Shown here one piece after another: positions 25,945 through 34,300 of a stretch of DNA of 64,000 nucleotides. A program made the translations under genes and the position numbers. The DNA lies in assembly GCA_002344005.1 (NCBI GenBank), contig DDTD01000098.1, forward strand, positions 62,001-126,000. The letters are read 5' to 3'. The first letter of the stretch is position 1. Every line of letters starts with the position of its first letter. The notes beneath the pieces are model-generated. The model did not search any database. It had not been told where the DNA came from and saw nothing but the letters and a program-made list of their open reading frames with translations. This stretch comes from Ignavibacteria bacterium UBA2373 (GTDB lineage: Bacteria > Bacteroidota > Ignavibacteria > Kapaibacteriales > UBA961).

Positions 25945-26637
25945 ATGATTACACTTTTCACAAAAGGTAAAGTCCTCGCTCTTGTGGCATTAACAATGAT
26001 TGGACTTTATAGTGCACCGATTGCACTCTCATCTAACAAAAAAAATCAAAAATCAACTCAATCTTCAACAAATCAAGGGAAAAAACCGAAAATGGTAGTT
26101 ACTCCTGCAGGATGGGTTCCCCCGGTGGAGTCCAAAGACAAAAATTATCCGGTCTATGTTATTTCAGTAAAGCAAGGCGGCACAAATCTTGGTGATATTT
26201 ACATCGAATTATTTACGGACATTGCTCCTAAACATGCCGCAAACTTTGATGAATTAGTTGGAAAACAGTTCTTTGATGGTACTGCTTTCCACCGAGTTAT
26301 TCCTAATTTTATGATTCAAGGCGGTGACCCGAACTCACGCTCGGGTGACCCGAACACATGGGGAATGGGCGATCCTAATCAAAAACGTGTACCGGCGGAA
26401 TTCAGTAAAATTGCTCATAAACGCGGCATTATTTCTGCTGCTCGCTCACAAGATCCTAATAGCGCAAGTTCGCAATTCTTTATTTGTGTTGCCGATTCGC
26501 CATGGCTTGATGGACAATATTCCGTGTATGGTCAAGTTCTGAGTGGTATGGATGTAGCCGATAAAATTGTCAACGCAAAACGTAATTCAAGCGACAGACC
26601 GGACGTAAAAATTGAAATGACCGTTCGTAAAATGTAA
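25945..26637 (+). CDS. Exported cyclophilin-type peptidyl-prolyl cis-trans isomerase
   Basis: The 230-aa product has a hydrophobic N-terminal signal (about 9-28), a Lys/Ser/Gln-rich linker (about 30-55) and a cyclophilin domain (about 75-228). Active-site blocks are present: FHRVIPNFMIQGGDP (catalytic Arg, Phe, Gln), 'SASSQFFICVADSPWLDGQY' (Gln, Phe and the ligand-binding Trp). It should catalyse proline isomerisation during folding of envelope proteins. ATG 25945 is preferred to the longer frame from 25807 because it starts the signal segment and lies downstream of the promoter. The second cyclophilin gene follows after a terminator. Confidence 0.9.
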   Translation: MITLFTKGKVLALVALTMIGLYSAPIALSSNKKNQKSTQSSTNQGKKPKMVVTPAGWVPPVESKDKNYPVYVISVKQGGTNLGDIYIELFTDIAPKHAANFDELVGKQFFDGTAFHRVIPNFMIQGGDPNSRSGDPNTWGMGDPNQKRVPAEFSKIAHKRGIISAARSQDPNSASSQFFICVADSPWLDGQYSVYGQVLSGMDVADKIVNAKRNSSDRPDVKIEMTVRKM

Positions 26638-26659
26638 TATTATTGCAAAATTCAACAAG

Positions 26660-26690
26660 GGCGAGGACATGAAGTTCTCGCCTTTTTTTT
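26660..26690 (+). terminator. Intrinsic terminator after the first cyclophilin gene
   Basis: A 9-bp stem (GGCGAGGAC with GTTCTCGCC, one G-U pair), five-base loop, then eight T. Confidence 0.85.
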
Positions 26691-26702
26691 ACCAATAAAG
26701 CT

Positions 26703-27329
26703 ATGAAACTATTCAAACATATTCTGCTGTATTATTGTTTTTTCATTTTTTCATTTTTCATTGCACAAGCCCAATTTTCAGGTGGCAATAGTGCCGTTTT
26801 ATTAGAACCGCAAGCAGAAATTACAGCAATAGTGGAAATGACGACAAATAAAGGCATAATTACTATCGGACTCTATGGCAAAGATGCCCCAATGACTGTT
26901 GGAAATTTTTTGGGTTTGGTTAAAGAGAAATTCTATGATAGTATTATATTTCATAGAATTGTCAAAGATTTTGTTATTCAGGTCGGTGATGACAAAACAA
27001 AAAATCCCAAATTACAAGCAGCATGGGGTACAGGCGGAAAAAGTTATTATGGCGCACCATTCAAAGACGAATTATATCCCGATGCTCCAAGTTATCAAAC
27101 GGGTTATGTACGTGGGGTAGTTGCAATGGCTAATAGCGGTCCGGCAACCAATACCAGTCAGTTTTTTATTTGCCTAACAAATTTAACCTTACCCAAAAAT
27201 TATACTATCTTTGGTAAAGTGGTTTCGGGTCTTAATGTCGTTGATGCCATTGCTGCCTCACAGCAAACTACATCAGATACTACGGACTATATTCGGATAC
27301 TTTCTATTACAATTAAAAAAGAACAATAA
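26703..27329 (+). CDS. Second exported cyclophilin-type peptidyl-prolyl isomerase
   Basis: This 208-aa paralogue has a strongly hydrophobic signal segment (about 8-25) and a cyclophilin domain (about 40-205) with 'FHRIVKDFVIQVGDD' and 'TNTSQFFICLTNL'. The Arg and Phe of the active site are kept, but the QGGD of the first copy is QVGD and the position of the Trp is occupied by Leu (NLTLPKNY). Such changes are tolerated in some bacterial cyclophilins but could lower activity. It starts 14 bp after the T-run of the preceding terminator and is followed 30 bp later by the PD40 protein gene, so the last two may form one unit. Confidence 0.88.
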   Translation: MKLFKHILLYYCFFIFSFFIAQAQFSGGNSAVLLEPQAEITAIVEMTTNKGIITIGLYGKDAPMTVGNFLGLVKEKFYDSIIFHRIVKDFVIQVGDDKTKNPKLQAAWGTGGKSYYGAPFKDELYPDAPSYQTGYVRGVVAMANSGPATNTSQFFICLTNLTLPKNYTIFGKVVSGLNVVDAIAASQQTTSDTTDYIRILSITIKKEQ

Positions 27330-27359
27330 CAAATTCAAATACTATTGTAAGAGTAAAAG

Positions 27360-28196
27360 ATGCACTTAAAGTCATTTAGCATAATTTGTATTTTTTGTCT
27401 ATTGTATAATTCACAGTCGCATACAATGACAGAATGGGTTATTCCACAAAATATAGAACAATTAAACACTGCTGATGATGATTTTGCACCCGGAATATAT
27501 TCTAAAAAATCCCTCTTATTTTACACAACAGGCAAAGGATCACGAAGAATCACTAAGTACTGTGGTCTCTCTCAATTAGACAAACACACAGTATCACCGC
27601 AATCATTACCAATGCGACAAAAACCGGTTTTTCTAAGATTTACGAACAATGATCGCGTTATTTTTTCAGCCTCATTCTTAGGTGAACGACGTTCACAAAT
27701 GTCTGTATTTTCGACAAATCAAGATAGTCTGTTTTACAGTAATTCTGCAATTACACCACTCATAACTGATGACGCATATAATTCGCATCCGGCAGCAGAC
27801 GCTACGGGAAGCACTCTTATATTTTCATCGAATCGTGCCGGCGGCTTTGGAGGTCTGGATTTATGGATTATTACGAAATTAGCAGATAATACATGGTCTG
27901 AACCGGAAAATATAGGCGAGAATATTAATACATCCGGCAATGAGATTACTCCATTTCTTGTAAATGGCGATACATTATATTTTTCGTCGAATGGAATGGG
28001 CGGTAAAGGCGGATATGAAATTATGATATCAATACGAGACCAAGGAATATGGCAGCCACCTATACCTTTAACCGATATTAATTCAGAAAGTGATGATTCT
28101 GATTTTATCATACTACCGGATAATCGAGCATTTTTTTGTTCTGATCGTTCCGGCGGTAAAGGTGGATTAGATTTATATATGACAAAAAGGCAGTAA
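27360..28196 (+). CDS. Exported PD40 (WD40-like) beta-propeller protein
   Basis: The 278-aa protein has a signal peptide (about 1-21) and at least three PD40 repeats, marked by 'LIFSSNRAGGFGGLDLW', LYFSSNGMGGKGGYEIM and 'AFFCSDRSGGKGGLDLY'. This type of propeller occurs in TolB and in PorE/OmpA-associated proteins of Bacteroidota, where it mediates protein contacts in the periplasm. No OmpA domain is fused here. The stop codon lies inside the terminator hairpin at 28189-28216. Partner unknown. Confidence 0.8.
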   Translation: MHLKSFSIICIFCLLYNSQSHTMTEWVIPQNIEQLNTADDDFAPGIYSKKSLLFYTTGKGSRRITKYCGLSQLDKHTVSPQSLPMRQKPVFLRFTNNDRVIFSASFLGERRSQMSVFSTNQDSLFYSNSAITPLITDDAYNSHPAADATGSTLIFSSNRAGGFGGLDLWIITKLADNTWSEPENIGENINTSGNEITPFLVNGDTLYFSSNGMGGKGGYEIMISIRDQGIWQPPIPLTDINSESDDSDFIILPDNRAFFCSDRSGGKGGLDLYMTKRQ

Positions 28197-28220
28197 TATT
28201 CATAAAAATTACTGCCTTTA
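28189..28220 (+). terminator. Terminator overlapping the PD40 stop codon
   Basis: GGCAGTAAT (28189-28197) pairs perfectly with ATTACTGCC (28208-28216) and is followed by a T-rich stretch. The stem includes the stop codon TAA. Confidence 0.8.
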
Positions 28221-28244
28221 TTATTTTAACAGATTTAAATCTGA

Positions 28245-29249
28245 TTAAGCGTATCGTTGTTTTATATTGGGTACAACATACTCAAAGAATGTCCTTTCAA
28301 AGTCATATTCTGCTTTCCATCCCCAATCATTTTGAGCGGCAGTGTCAACTACATCTGCACACCAAGAATCCACGATACCTTGTCTGCGTACATCCGGCTC
28401 AAAAGCAACGGATGCTCCGGGGAATGCTTTCTGTACCAAATGATAAAATTCTTCTGCTGTCGGTGCAAATGCACCTATATTATATACTTTACGTGTAAGC
28501 TTTTGCAGCGGTGCATGAGCCAATTCAACTAAAGCACGCACACCATCAGGCATTGCCATAAATGGTATTTGAGTATCCGGTCTTACAAAGCAATTATAAT
28601 GTTTATTTTGTGCAGCACAATGAATCATTTCGGGACCATAATCGCTCGTACCCCCGGAAGGTACAGTAAATGCAGAAATTAAGCCCGGAAAACGTACTGC
28701 ACGAAAATCTATAAAACCTGATTCTTTATCATGTGATAATTGTTTATATCTATCGGCAAAATAACGTCCCAAATGCTCGCAATATAGTTTATTGACACCA
28801 TACATTGTCATTGGAGTTAAGAACTGATCTTCGTGTATTGCAGCGGCTTGCATTTTTTGTTCTAATGTCGGTATTCCATAAACAGCAATTGTGCTCGGGA
28901 ATAAAAATTTTACGGGAACATTTCTGCGTTTTCCGACTTTTTGTGCTATATGCAATAGCTGATGCGTACCTTCAACATTTACTTTTTGCGCTAAATCCGG
29001 AAACTTTTCTGCTGTTGTTGATAATAAAGCAGCCAAATGATAGATACCTTTGATATCATAACTTTCAAGTTCTTCCAGTATTGAAGTATCCAAGATATCA
29101 CCGATAAATACCTTTTCACATTTAGCTGATAATTCATCAGACATTGGCTTTAAATCCAATGCTACTATCTTTTCGCCTCGTTCAGCTAAGTACTCAACCA
29201 ATGAGTGACCAATTTCACCATTTGCACCTGTAATAACAATAACGCTCAT
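28245..29249 (-). CDS. NAD-dependent epimerase/dehydratase family, L-threonine 3-dehydrogenase-like
   Basis: The 334-aa protein has the NAD-binding 'VITGANGEIGHSLVEYL' start, a catalytic Tyr-x3-Lys in 'TMYGVNKLYCE', and a block very like SDR-type threonine dehydrogenases: 'VRFPGLISAFTVPSGGTSDY' with 'CFVRPDTQIPFMAMPDGV'. These enzymes oxidise L-threonine to 2-amino-3-ketobutyrate, which is then cleaved to glycine and acetyl-CoA. It is the last gene of a minus-strand operon with pyrF and the DUF2851 gene, though a metabolic link to pyrimidine synthesis is not obvious. A nucleotide-sugar epimerase is the alternative. Confidence 0.75.
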   Translation of the reverse strand: MSVIVITGANGEIGHSLVEYLAERGEKIVALDLKPMSDELSAKCEKVFIGDILDTSILEELESYDIKGIYHLAALLSTTAEKFPDLAQKVNVEGTHQLLHIAQKVGKRRNVPVKFLFPSTIAVYGIPTLEQKMQAAAIHEDQFLTPMTMYGVNKLYCEHLGRYFADRYKQLSHDKESGFIDFRAVRFPGLISAFTVPSGGTSDYGPEMIHCAAQNKHYNCFVRPDTQIPFMAMPDGVRALVELAHAPLQKLTRKVYNIGAFAPTAEEFYHLVQKAFPGASVAFEPDVRRQGIVDSWCADVVDTAAQNDWGWKAEYDFERTFFEYVVPNIKQRYA

Positions 29250-29279
29250 ATATTCTAATAAATAAAAAGTGAAAAAAAA

Positions 29280-30344
29280 TTATTCAATATCAATAATATC
29301 TTCTGCAATATCATAATCAGCGTTTTTCTCCAGTGGAGAATCATGAATTATTGTACCGGCATCTTTGAAAAAATCAAATAATTTCTCAAAACCATACACA
29401 TGAAGTGCTTCGGCAGAAATATTACCACGATGACCATTCATGCGACGATATTCTAACATTCCCTGCTGCTGCCATAAATATTCTTGCGAAATATGGGGAA
29501 ATTGTCTTGATAAAATACCATAAGATTGCAAAGAATTCATTGACCAGAACCATGTAAATGCTTCCATTCTTCTTTGTTTGGGAGATAATGCAATGGCTAT
29601 GGGAAAAAGACAATTCAAAAATATTTCACGCCTTAAATGCGGACCTTCAATGGAAAATTTATGAGAAAGAAATGACCTAAATATATCTGTCATATTCTTA
29701 TTATTTTGACTATAATCAATTATATTTTGTAAAAAAATATCATTCACAAAATCATGTCCGATTTTTTCAATTTGCTCAGCAGTATAACAAGGGCGACGAC
29801 GTTTCTTTTCAAAGGAATGTAGAAAATTTTCTACAATTGTACGTATTCCTGTTTCGATGCCATAATTTCTCGTACATTCCGTCACTTCAGCAGCTTTTCT
29901 CATTAAACGCACGAGAGCAAAATGTTGAATTTCTCCAAGTGTATCTATCCCGGACATATCTTGTTCTTTTGAATCATTACGCAGATATTGTCTGATGATT
30001 TCTTCATCCAATATCAATGTATGTGGAATAGAACTAACCGGTTTATCATTCTCAATGACAATATGAAGTATAGTAGAAGAAAATTGAGGATTATCATCAT
30101 GTTTATGCACAAACCATTCTGAAGATTTTCGATGGAACTCACCATTGCCTATAAGAATATCACCTTGGATAAGTAATGCCATCGAACGAAAATCAGGACC
30201 ACCGGAATATGAAATAAATCCGGGCGACAAAACTTGAAATGGTGTGCCATCTGTGGAATACCATACCGTAGCAGGATGCGAAAGCGCATAGCCAACTGCA
30301 CGTTGCAACACAATTTCAGGATATTCGGCAAGTGGGGTTTTCAT
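29280..30344 (-). CDS. DUF2851 family protein
   Basis: The 354-aa protein shows the DUF2851 signature in its first 110 residues: 'VLSPGFISYSGGPDFRSMAL', a GNGEFHRKSSEWFVHKHD block and 'STILHIVIENDKP'. The conserved Asp, Glu, His and Ser residues look catalytic, but no activity is known to me. The rest is helical with 'FTWFWSMNSLQSYGILSRQ' and a conserved 'GMLEYRRMNGHRGNISAEAL'. The family is common in Bacteroidota. Its start overlaps the stop of pyrF by 4 bp (ATGA), indicating coupled translation. Confidence 0.82.
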   Translation of the reverse strand: MKTPLAEYPEIVLQRAVGYALSHPATVWYSTDGTPFQVLSPGFISYSGGPDFRSMALLIQGDILIGNGEFHRKSSEWFVHKHDDNPQFSSTILHIVIENDKPVSSIPHTLILDEEIIRQYLRNDSKEQDMSGIDTLGEIQHFALVRLMRKAAEVTECTRNYGIETGIRTIVENFLHSFEKKRRRPCYTAEQIEKIGHDFVNDIFLQNIIDYSQNNKNMTDIFRSFLSHKFSIEGPHLRREIFLNCLFPIAIALSPKQRRMEAFTWFWSMNSLQSYGILSRQFPHISQEYLWQQQGMLEYRRMNGHRGNISAEALHVYGFEKLFDFFKDAGTIIHDSPLEKNADYDIAEDIIDIE

Positions 30345-31129
30345 TGAAGTAATCCCGCATAATATTGCGCTTTGGTCCGAGCATGATAATATGCTGATTC
30401 TTGATCTGTACCGCCATATAAAATATCACGTGACACATTGATTACAGCAGGTCCTTTTCCATTAGCTCGCAGTACATCAGAGGCATTGCCACCTTGAGTT
30501 CCCACCCCCGGGATCAACAGGCAACTATTTGGTGCATAGCTACGAATTTCTGCAAGTTCATCAGGGTGTGTTGCCCCCACAACGAATCCTATATGTGCAC
30601 GAGATTGCCAAGACAAAGCCGTTTCTATAACATGTCTGTATATAGGCTTATCATTACATACCAAACGCTGAAAATCCGCAGAACCTGCATTGGATGTTAA
30701 AGCAAGAATAAACACTATTTTATCGGGATATTCTAAAAAAGGTGCAACAGAATCATATCCCATGTATGGGCTGACGGTAATCGCATCAAACCCCATATCA
30801 TCAAATACCGCACGTGCATAGGCACCAGATGTATTGCCAATATCACCTCGCTTGGCATCAGCTATGGATAATTTCTCTTTAGGAAGCATGGTGATTGTAT
30901 CTTTAATCAGCGCAAACGCTCTTTCGCCATATTGTTCATAAAATGCAAAATTAATTTTATAACTACTGCAATAATCTTGAGTTGCACTGATAATTTCTTC
31001 ATTAAAACGGAGTATAGGATTATCCGAATCATGCATTTCATGAGGTATTTTATGTAATTCAGTGTCTAATCCCACGCATAATAAAGAGGTTTTTTCTTGC
31101 TCTTGCTTTAATGCTTCCATCACATTCAT
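30341..31129 (-). CDS. pyrF: Orotidine 5'-phosphate decarboxylase, type 2
   Basis: This 262-aa enzyme catalyses the last step of UMP synthesis, decarboxylating OMP. The catalytic Asp-x-Lys-x-x-Asp is in 'LSIADAKRGDIGNTS' (about 88-98). Other family blocks are LCVGLDTELHKIP, 'DAITVSPYMGYDSVAPFL', 'FVVGATHPDELAEIR' and LLIPGVGTQGG. The length and the insertion pattern fit the longer type-2 form. An internal ATG three codons in is an alternative start. A minus-strand TAnnTTTG element at 31221-31228 gives an ~85-nt leader that contains a GC-rich hairpin. Confidence 0.93.
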   Translation of the reverse strand: MNVMEALKQEQEKTSLLCVGLDTELHKIPHEMHDSDNPILRFNEEIISATQDYCSSYKINFAFYEQYGERAFALIKDTITMLPKEKLSIADAKRGDIGNTSGAYARAVFDDMGFDAITVSPYMGYDSVAPFLEYPDKIVFILALTSNAGSADFQRLVCNDKPIYRHVIETALSWQSRAHIGFVVGATHPDELAEIRSYAPNSCLLIPGVGTQGGNASDVLRANGKGPAVINVSRDILYGGTDQESAYYHARTKAQYYAGLLQ

Positions 31130-31220
31130 AAAATCTACTTTTAATTGTCATTCAATATTAGATAGTTGCTCTCCACGTACCCGGTCGCGCACCGAAGTGA
31201 ATGGTAGTCGCTTTGTGCTG

Positions 31221-31228
31221 CAAAAATA
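31221..31228 (-). promoter_or_regulatory. -7 element for the pyrF operon
   Basis: On the minus strand the sequence is CGTATTTTTGCAGC, an exact TAnnTTTG with the usual following C. No TTG at -33. The leader to ATG 31129 is about 85 nt. Confidence 0.5.
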
Positions 31229-31393
31229 CGGGAAACTATTGTCAGAACTTTATACTTCTCACAATTCATCGCTCAAAATCTTTACATGATAATTGTAGAT
31301 TCACCACCATGACTCTACAATTCAAGTTGTTTGAAAGTAGCTGAAGCAATAATTCCGATACAAGAATTCACGGTGTATCACGCCAAAATTACT

Positions 31394-34300
31394 TTAACGT
31401 ATAATGACAAAACCCCCATTAATTGGTTCAGTATATGACATTCCATAAAATTGGATGATATACGAATATACTCCACTCGGAATATCGTTGTATTGTTCAT
31501 CTTTACCATCATAGAACAAAGTATTACTACCTAAACTTCCAACATCAGACAGCCGACGAATTACCCGACCTTCACCATCAAAAACAGTCATGGTGTATGG
31601 TATTGAAAATTCTCGGGTACGAAGCGTGAAATCTAATGAAATTGCCCCGGAAGAAGGATTTGGGTATGGTTTAACATCATTGACACCATTTTGCGATGCT
31701 ACCCATAATTTCATTGAAACAGTATCTTGATTGGCAGAGGCATCTTGTACTATCACACGAATATTATTATCTCCAATTTCTAAAAAATCTTTAACTCTAA
31801 AAGAAAATGTACTCCTTCTATTCCCTTCGCCGATATGATATATATAACGTGTATTTTCAACTCTATTCGCAAATGGGAATAATCTGCCATTAATTCGAAT
31901 AAGTATTCTTGAAGAATCTATGGCTAATAATGAATTGTCCGAAATAACGAATGCCAAATGCGGATTAGGAAGCACATAATCTCCGTCACTGACTTTTATG
32001 CTATCTGCAAATATTTCCAGCGTCGGTGGAATAACATCCTCGTCCACTACAAGTGTTTTTTCAAATTTATTATTAAATACAAACGAAAGTTCATTAATAT
32101 TTTTTTGTCTTACCGATGATTCGATAGTTGTAATATTACCGAAGCTTGTTGTTTCTTTTTGTGTTGATGATGTGTATGATTCATTTGGACGCAAACCGGG
32201 TATTGATTTTATACTTTGAGTGGCAATACCATTAAGTGTTTTGGGAGTAAAAAGAGTTCGTATTTCACCTGAATCGGAACTTACTCTTTTTGATAAATTA
32301 ATTACTTCGGTATAAACGGTGACTGTATCTCCCCGTAGAACAGAATCTTTCTCAAATCGTAAAGAAGCAGGTATCACCGCCAATTCCGGAATCGGAATAA
32401 ACTTAGCGGTAATATCATAAATATGAGGTGGGTTTTTATCAGATATTCTTCGTAGTTCAATTGCTACCCGAATTTCGGGAATTTCCATTGCATTTATATC
32501 ACGTAAAGACACTTTATTAACACTATCGGTTTTAATTATACCCAAAGAAATATTGTTTTTTGAAAATCCATAAATATTTACATAACATTGATTGGTAAGA
32601 TTTTCGCCATGAATGATAAGCGAATCCCATTGTTGAGCTTCTCCTATTTTTTTCGTCATCAAAGAACCAACAGTAGAAAATGTAGGAATATTATTTGATT
32701 CAGCATATATGGTATCTTTTGGAGCACCATATATTTCATCCAAGGCATTTTCAGAACCTTTTTCACCTATAATTGCAAAAGAACTTGTCCAACGTACATC
32801 ATTAGGGAATTCTGTTCCATCAGGGAAGTATTTTGCGGATAATGTAGAATCTATGAGAACAGAACCAATAGATTTTAGCGCTTCGCGCAGCGAATCAAGA
32901 GAAATTTCATTTCTTAAACCTCTGTCATGAATTACATAAAAACCACGGAAACCCGAATTGGCAAATGTTACAGCTACAATATCACCTTTGGGTATTGAAT
33001 CCATCATATAACGATAAAAATCACGAGTATTGGAAACATTATTATCCAGTGATGAATTATATGTATCAAAATAACGCTGTTGTATATCACTGCTGAACTT
33101 TGATTTATGAATAACCACACATTGTACCTGATCAGGTTTGCTTACAATTCCCTCACCATCAAGAAATATCTGACCAAATCTATATCCTTCGCCTTGACCG
33201 CATGAAGCAATTTTCCATGTATTTCTTATCTCATTTAATGTAAGGGAACTGCGTTTCGATGTAGTTTTTATGAGATTTTTCAATTCCATTGCTGAACTAC
33301 GTTCAGCATCAACAAGCCATTCTACATTTTTAATATTATTCTTTGCGACAAATGGAATGTGAGTCCATGCACTATTTTTTTGGGTATTATTATTAATTGT
33401 CCTAAACGAAAAATAATACATTGAGTCTTTTGTAAGTGTGAGTACCGGATTCCAATCAATGAGCAATGATTTACCGCTATTGCTGAATACAGAATAATCA
33501 AGTATAGTATCAGCCAATAATACTTGCTTATCTTTAGCAATCTTCATTTCAAATTTAATATCACTGTTATTGATACGTGCCAACACACGAAATTCAGGTT
33601 TGTCTGCATCAACTGACCAAAATTCTTGTGGATCAAAAGCAAGAGCATTTTGTGAAAAGACTGTAAAATTACCTGTTATGACATTATTGTGATATACATT
33701 TTCTGTAATTGATTTATCATAATTAACTTCGATAGAAAAAGAATGATTGCCCGACATATTTTTTATCGGTATTGAAAATTCCGCTATTTGATTTGACCAA
33801 ACCTGAGGAACTTCAGCAAAAAGTGTATCCGATGATACATTATATGTATGTATTAAACGAATCTTTGCTGATTTTGAAGGAACAATTCCAGCATTATGAA
33901 CATTAATAGTAATTTTAGCTAAAGAATCATCTTCCGAAACATCCAAACTATTATCCTCATTCTGTATTTTTATATCAATATTTCGGATAAATAAATCAGG
34001 TTTAAAGTCTAAGCGTAAACGCGTTAGCGGGTCTCCGATTAAAGAATATTGTAATGCTGCAAATGTGTAAGACCCTGCAAATTTTAATTTTGCACGATAG
34101 GTAATATCCCCGAGTTGACGTAATGAGTCATATGCAAATCCCGAATAAGCATTATACATCATTTCCATTGCTATATTTGAATATCCCCATCCGGAATCAC
34201 CTGTGGCAGCGATTGCCCCTTTTTTTTCAGAATTAACATACGATTCGTTGCGCGTTTCAGTCACAGGATCAGCAAATGCACCTGTTTGACATGAATGTGT

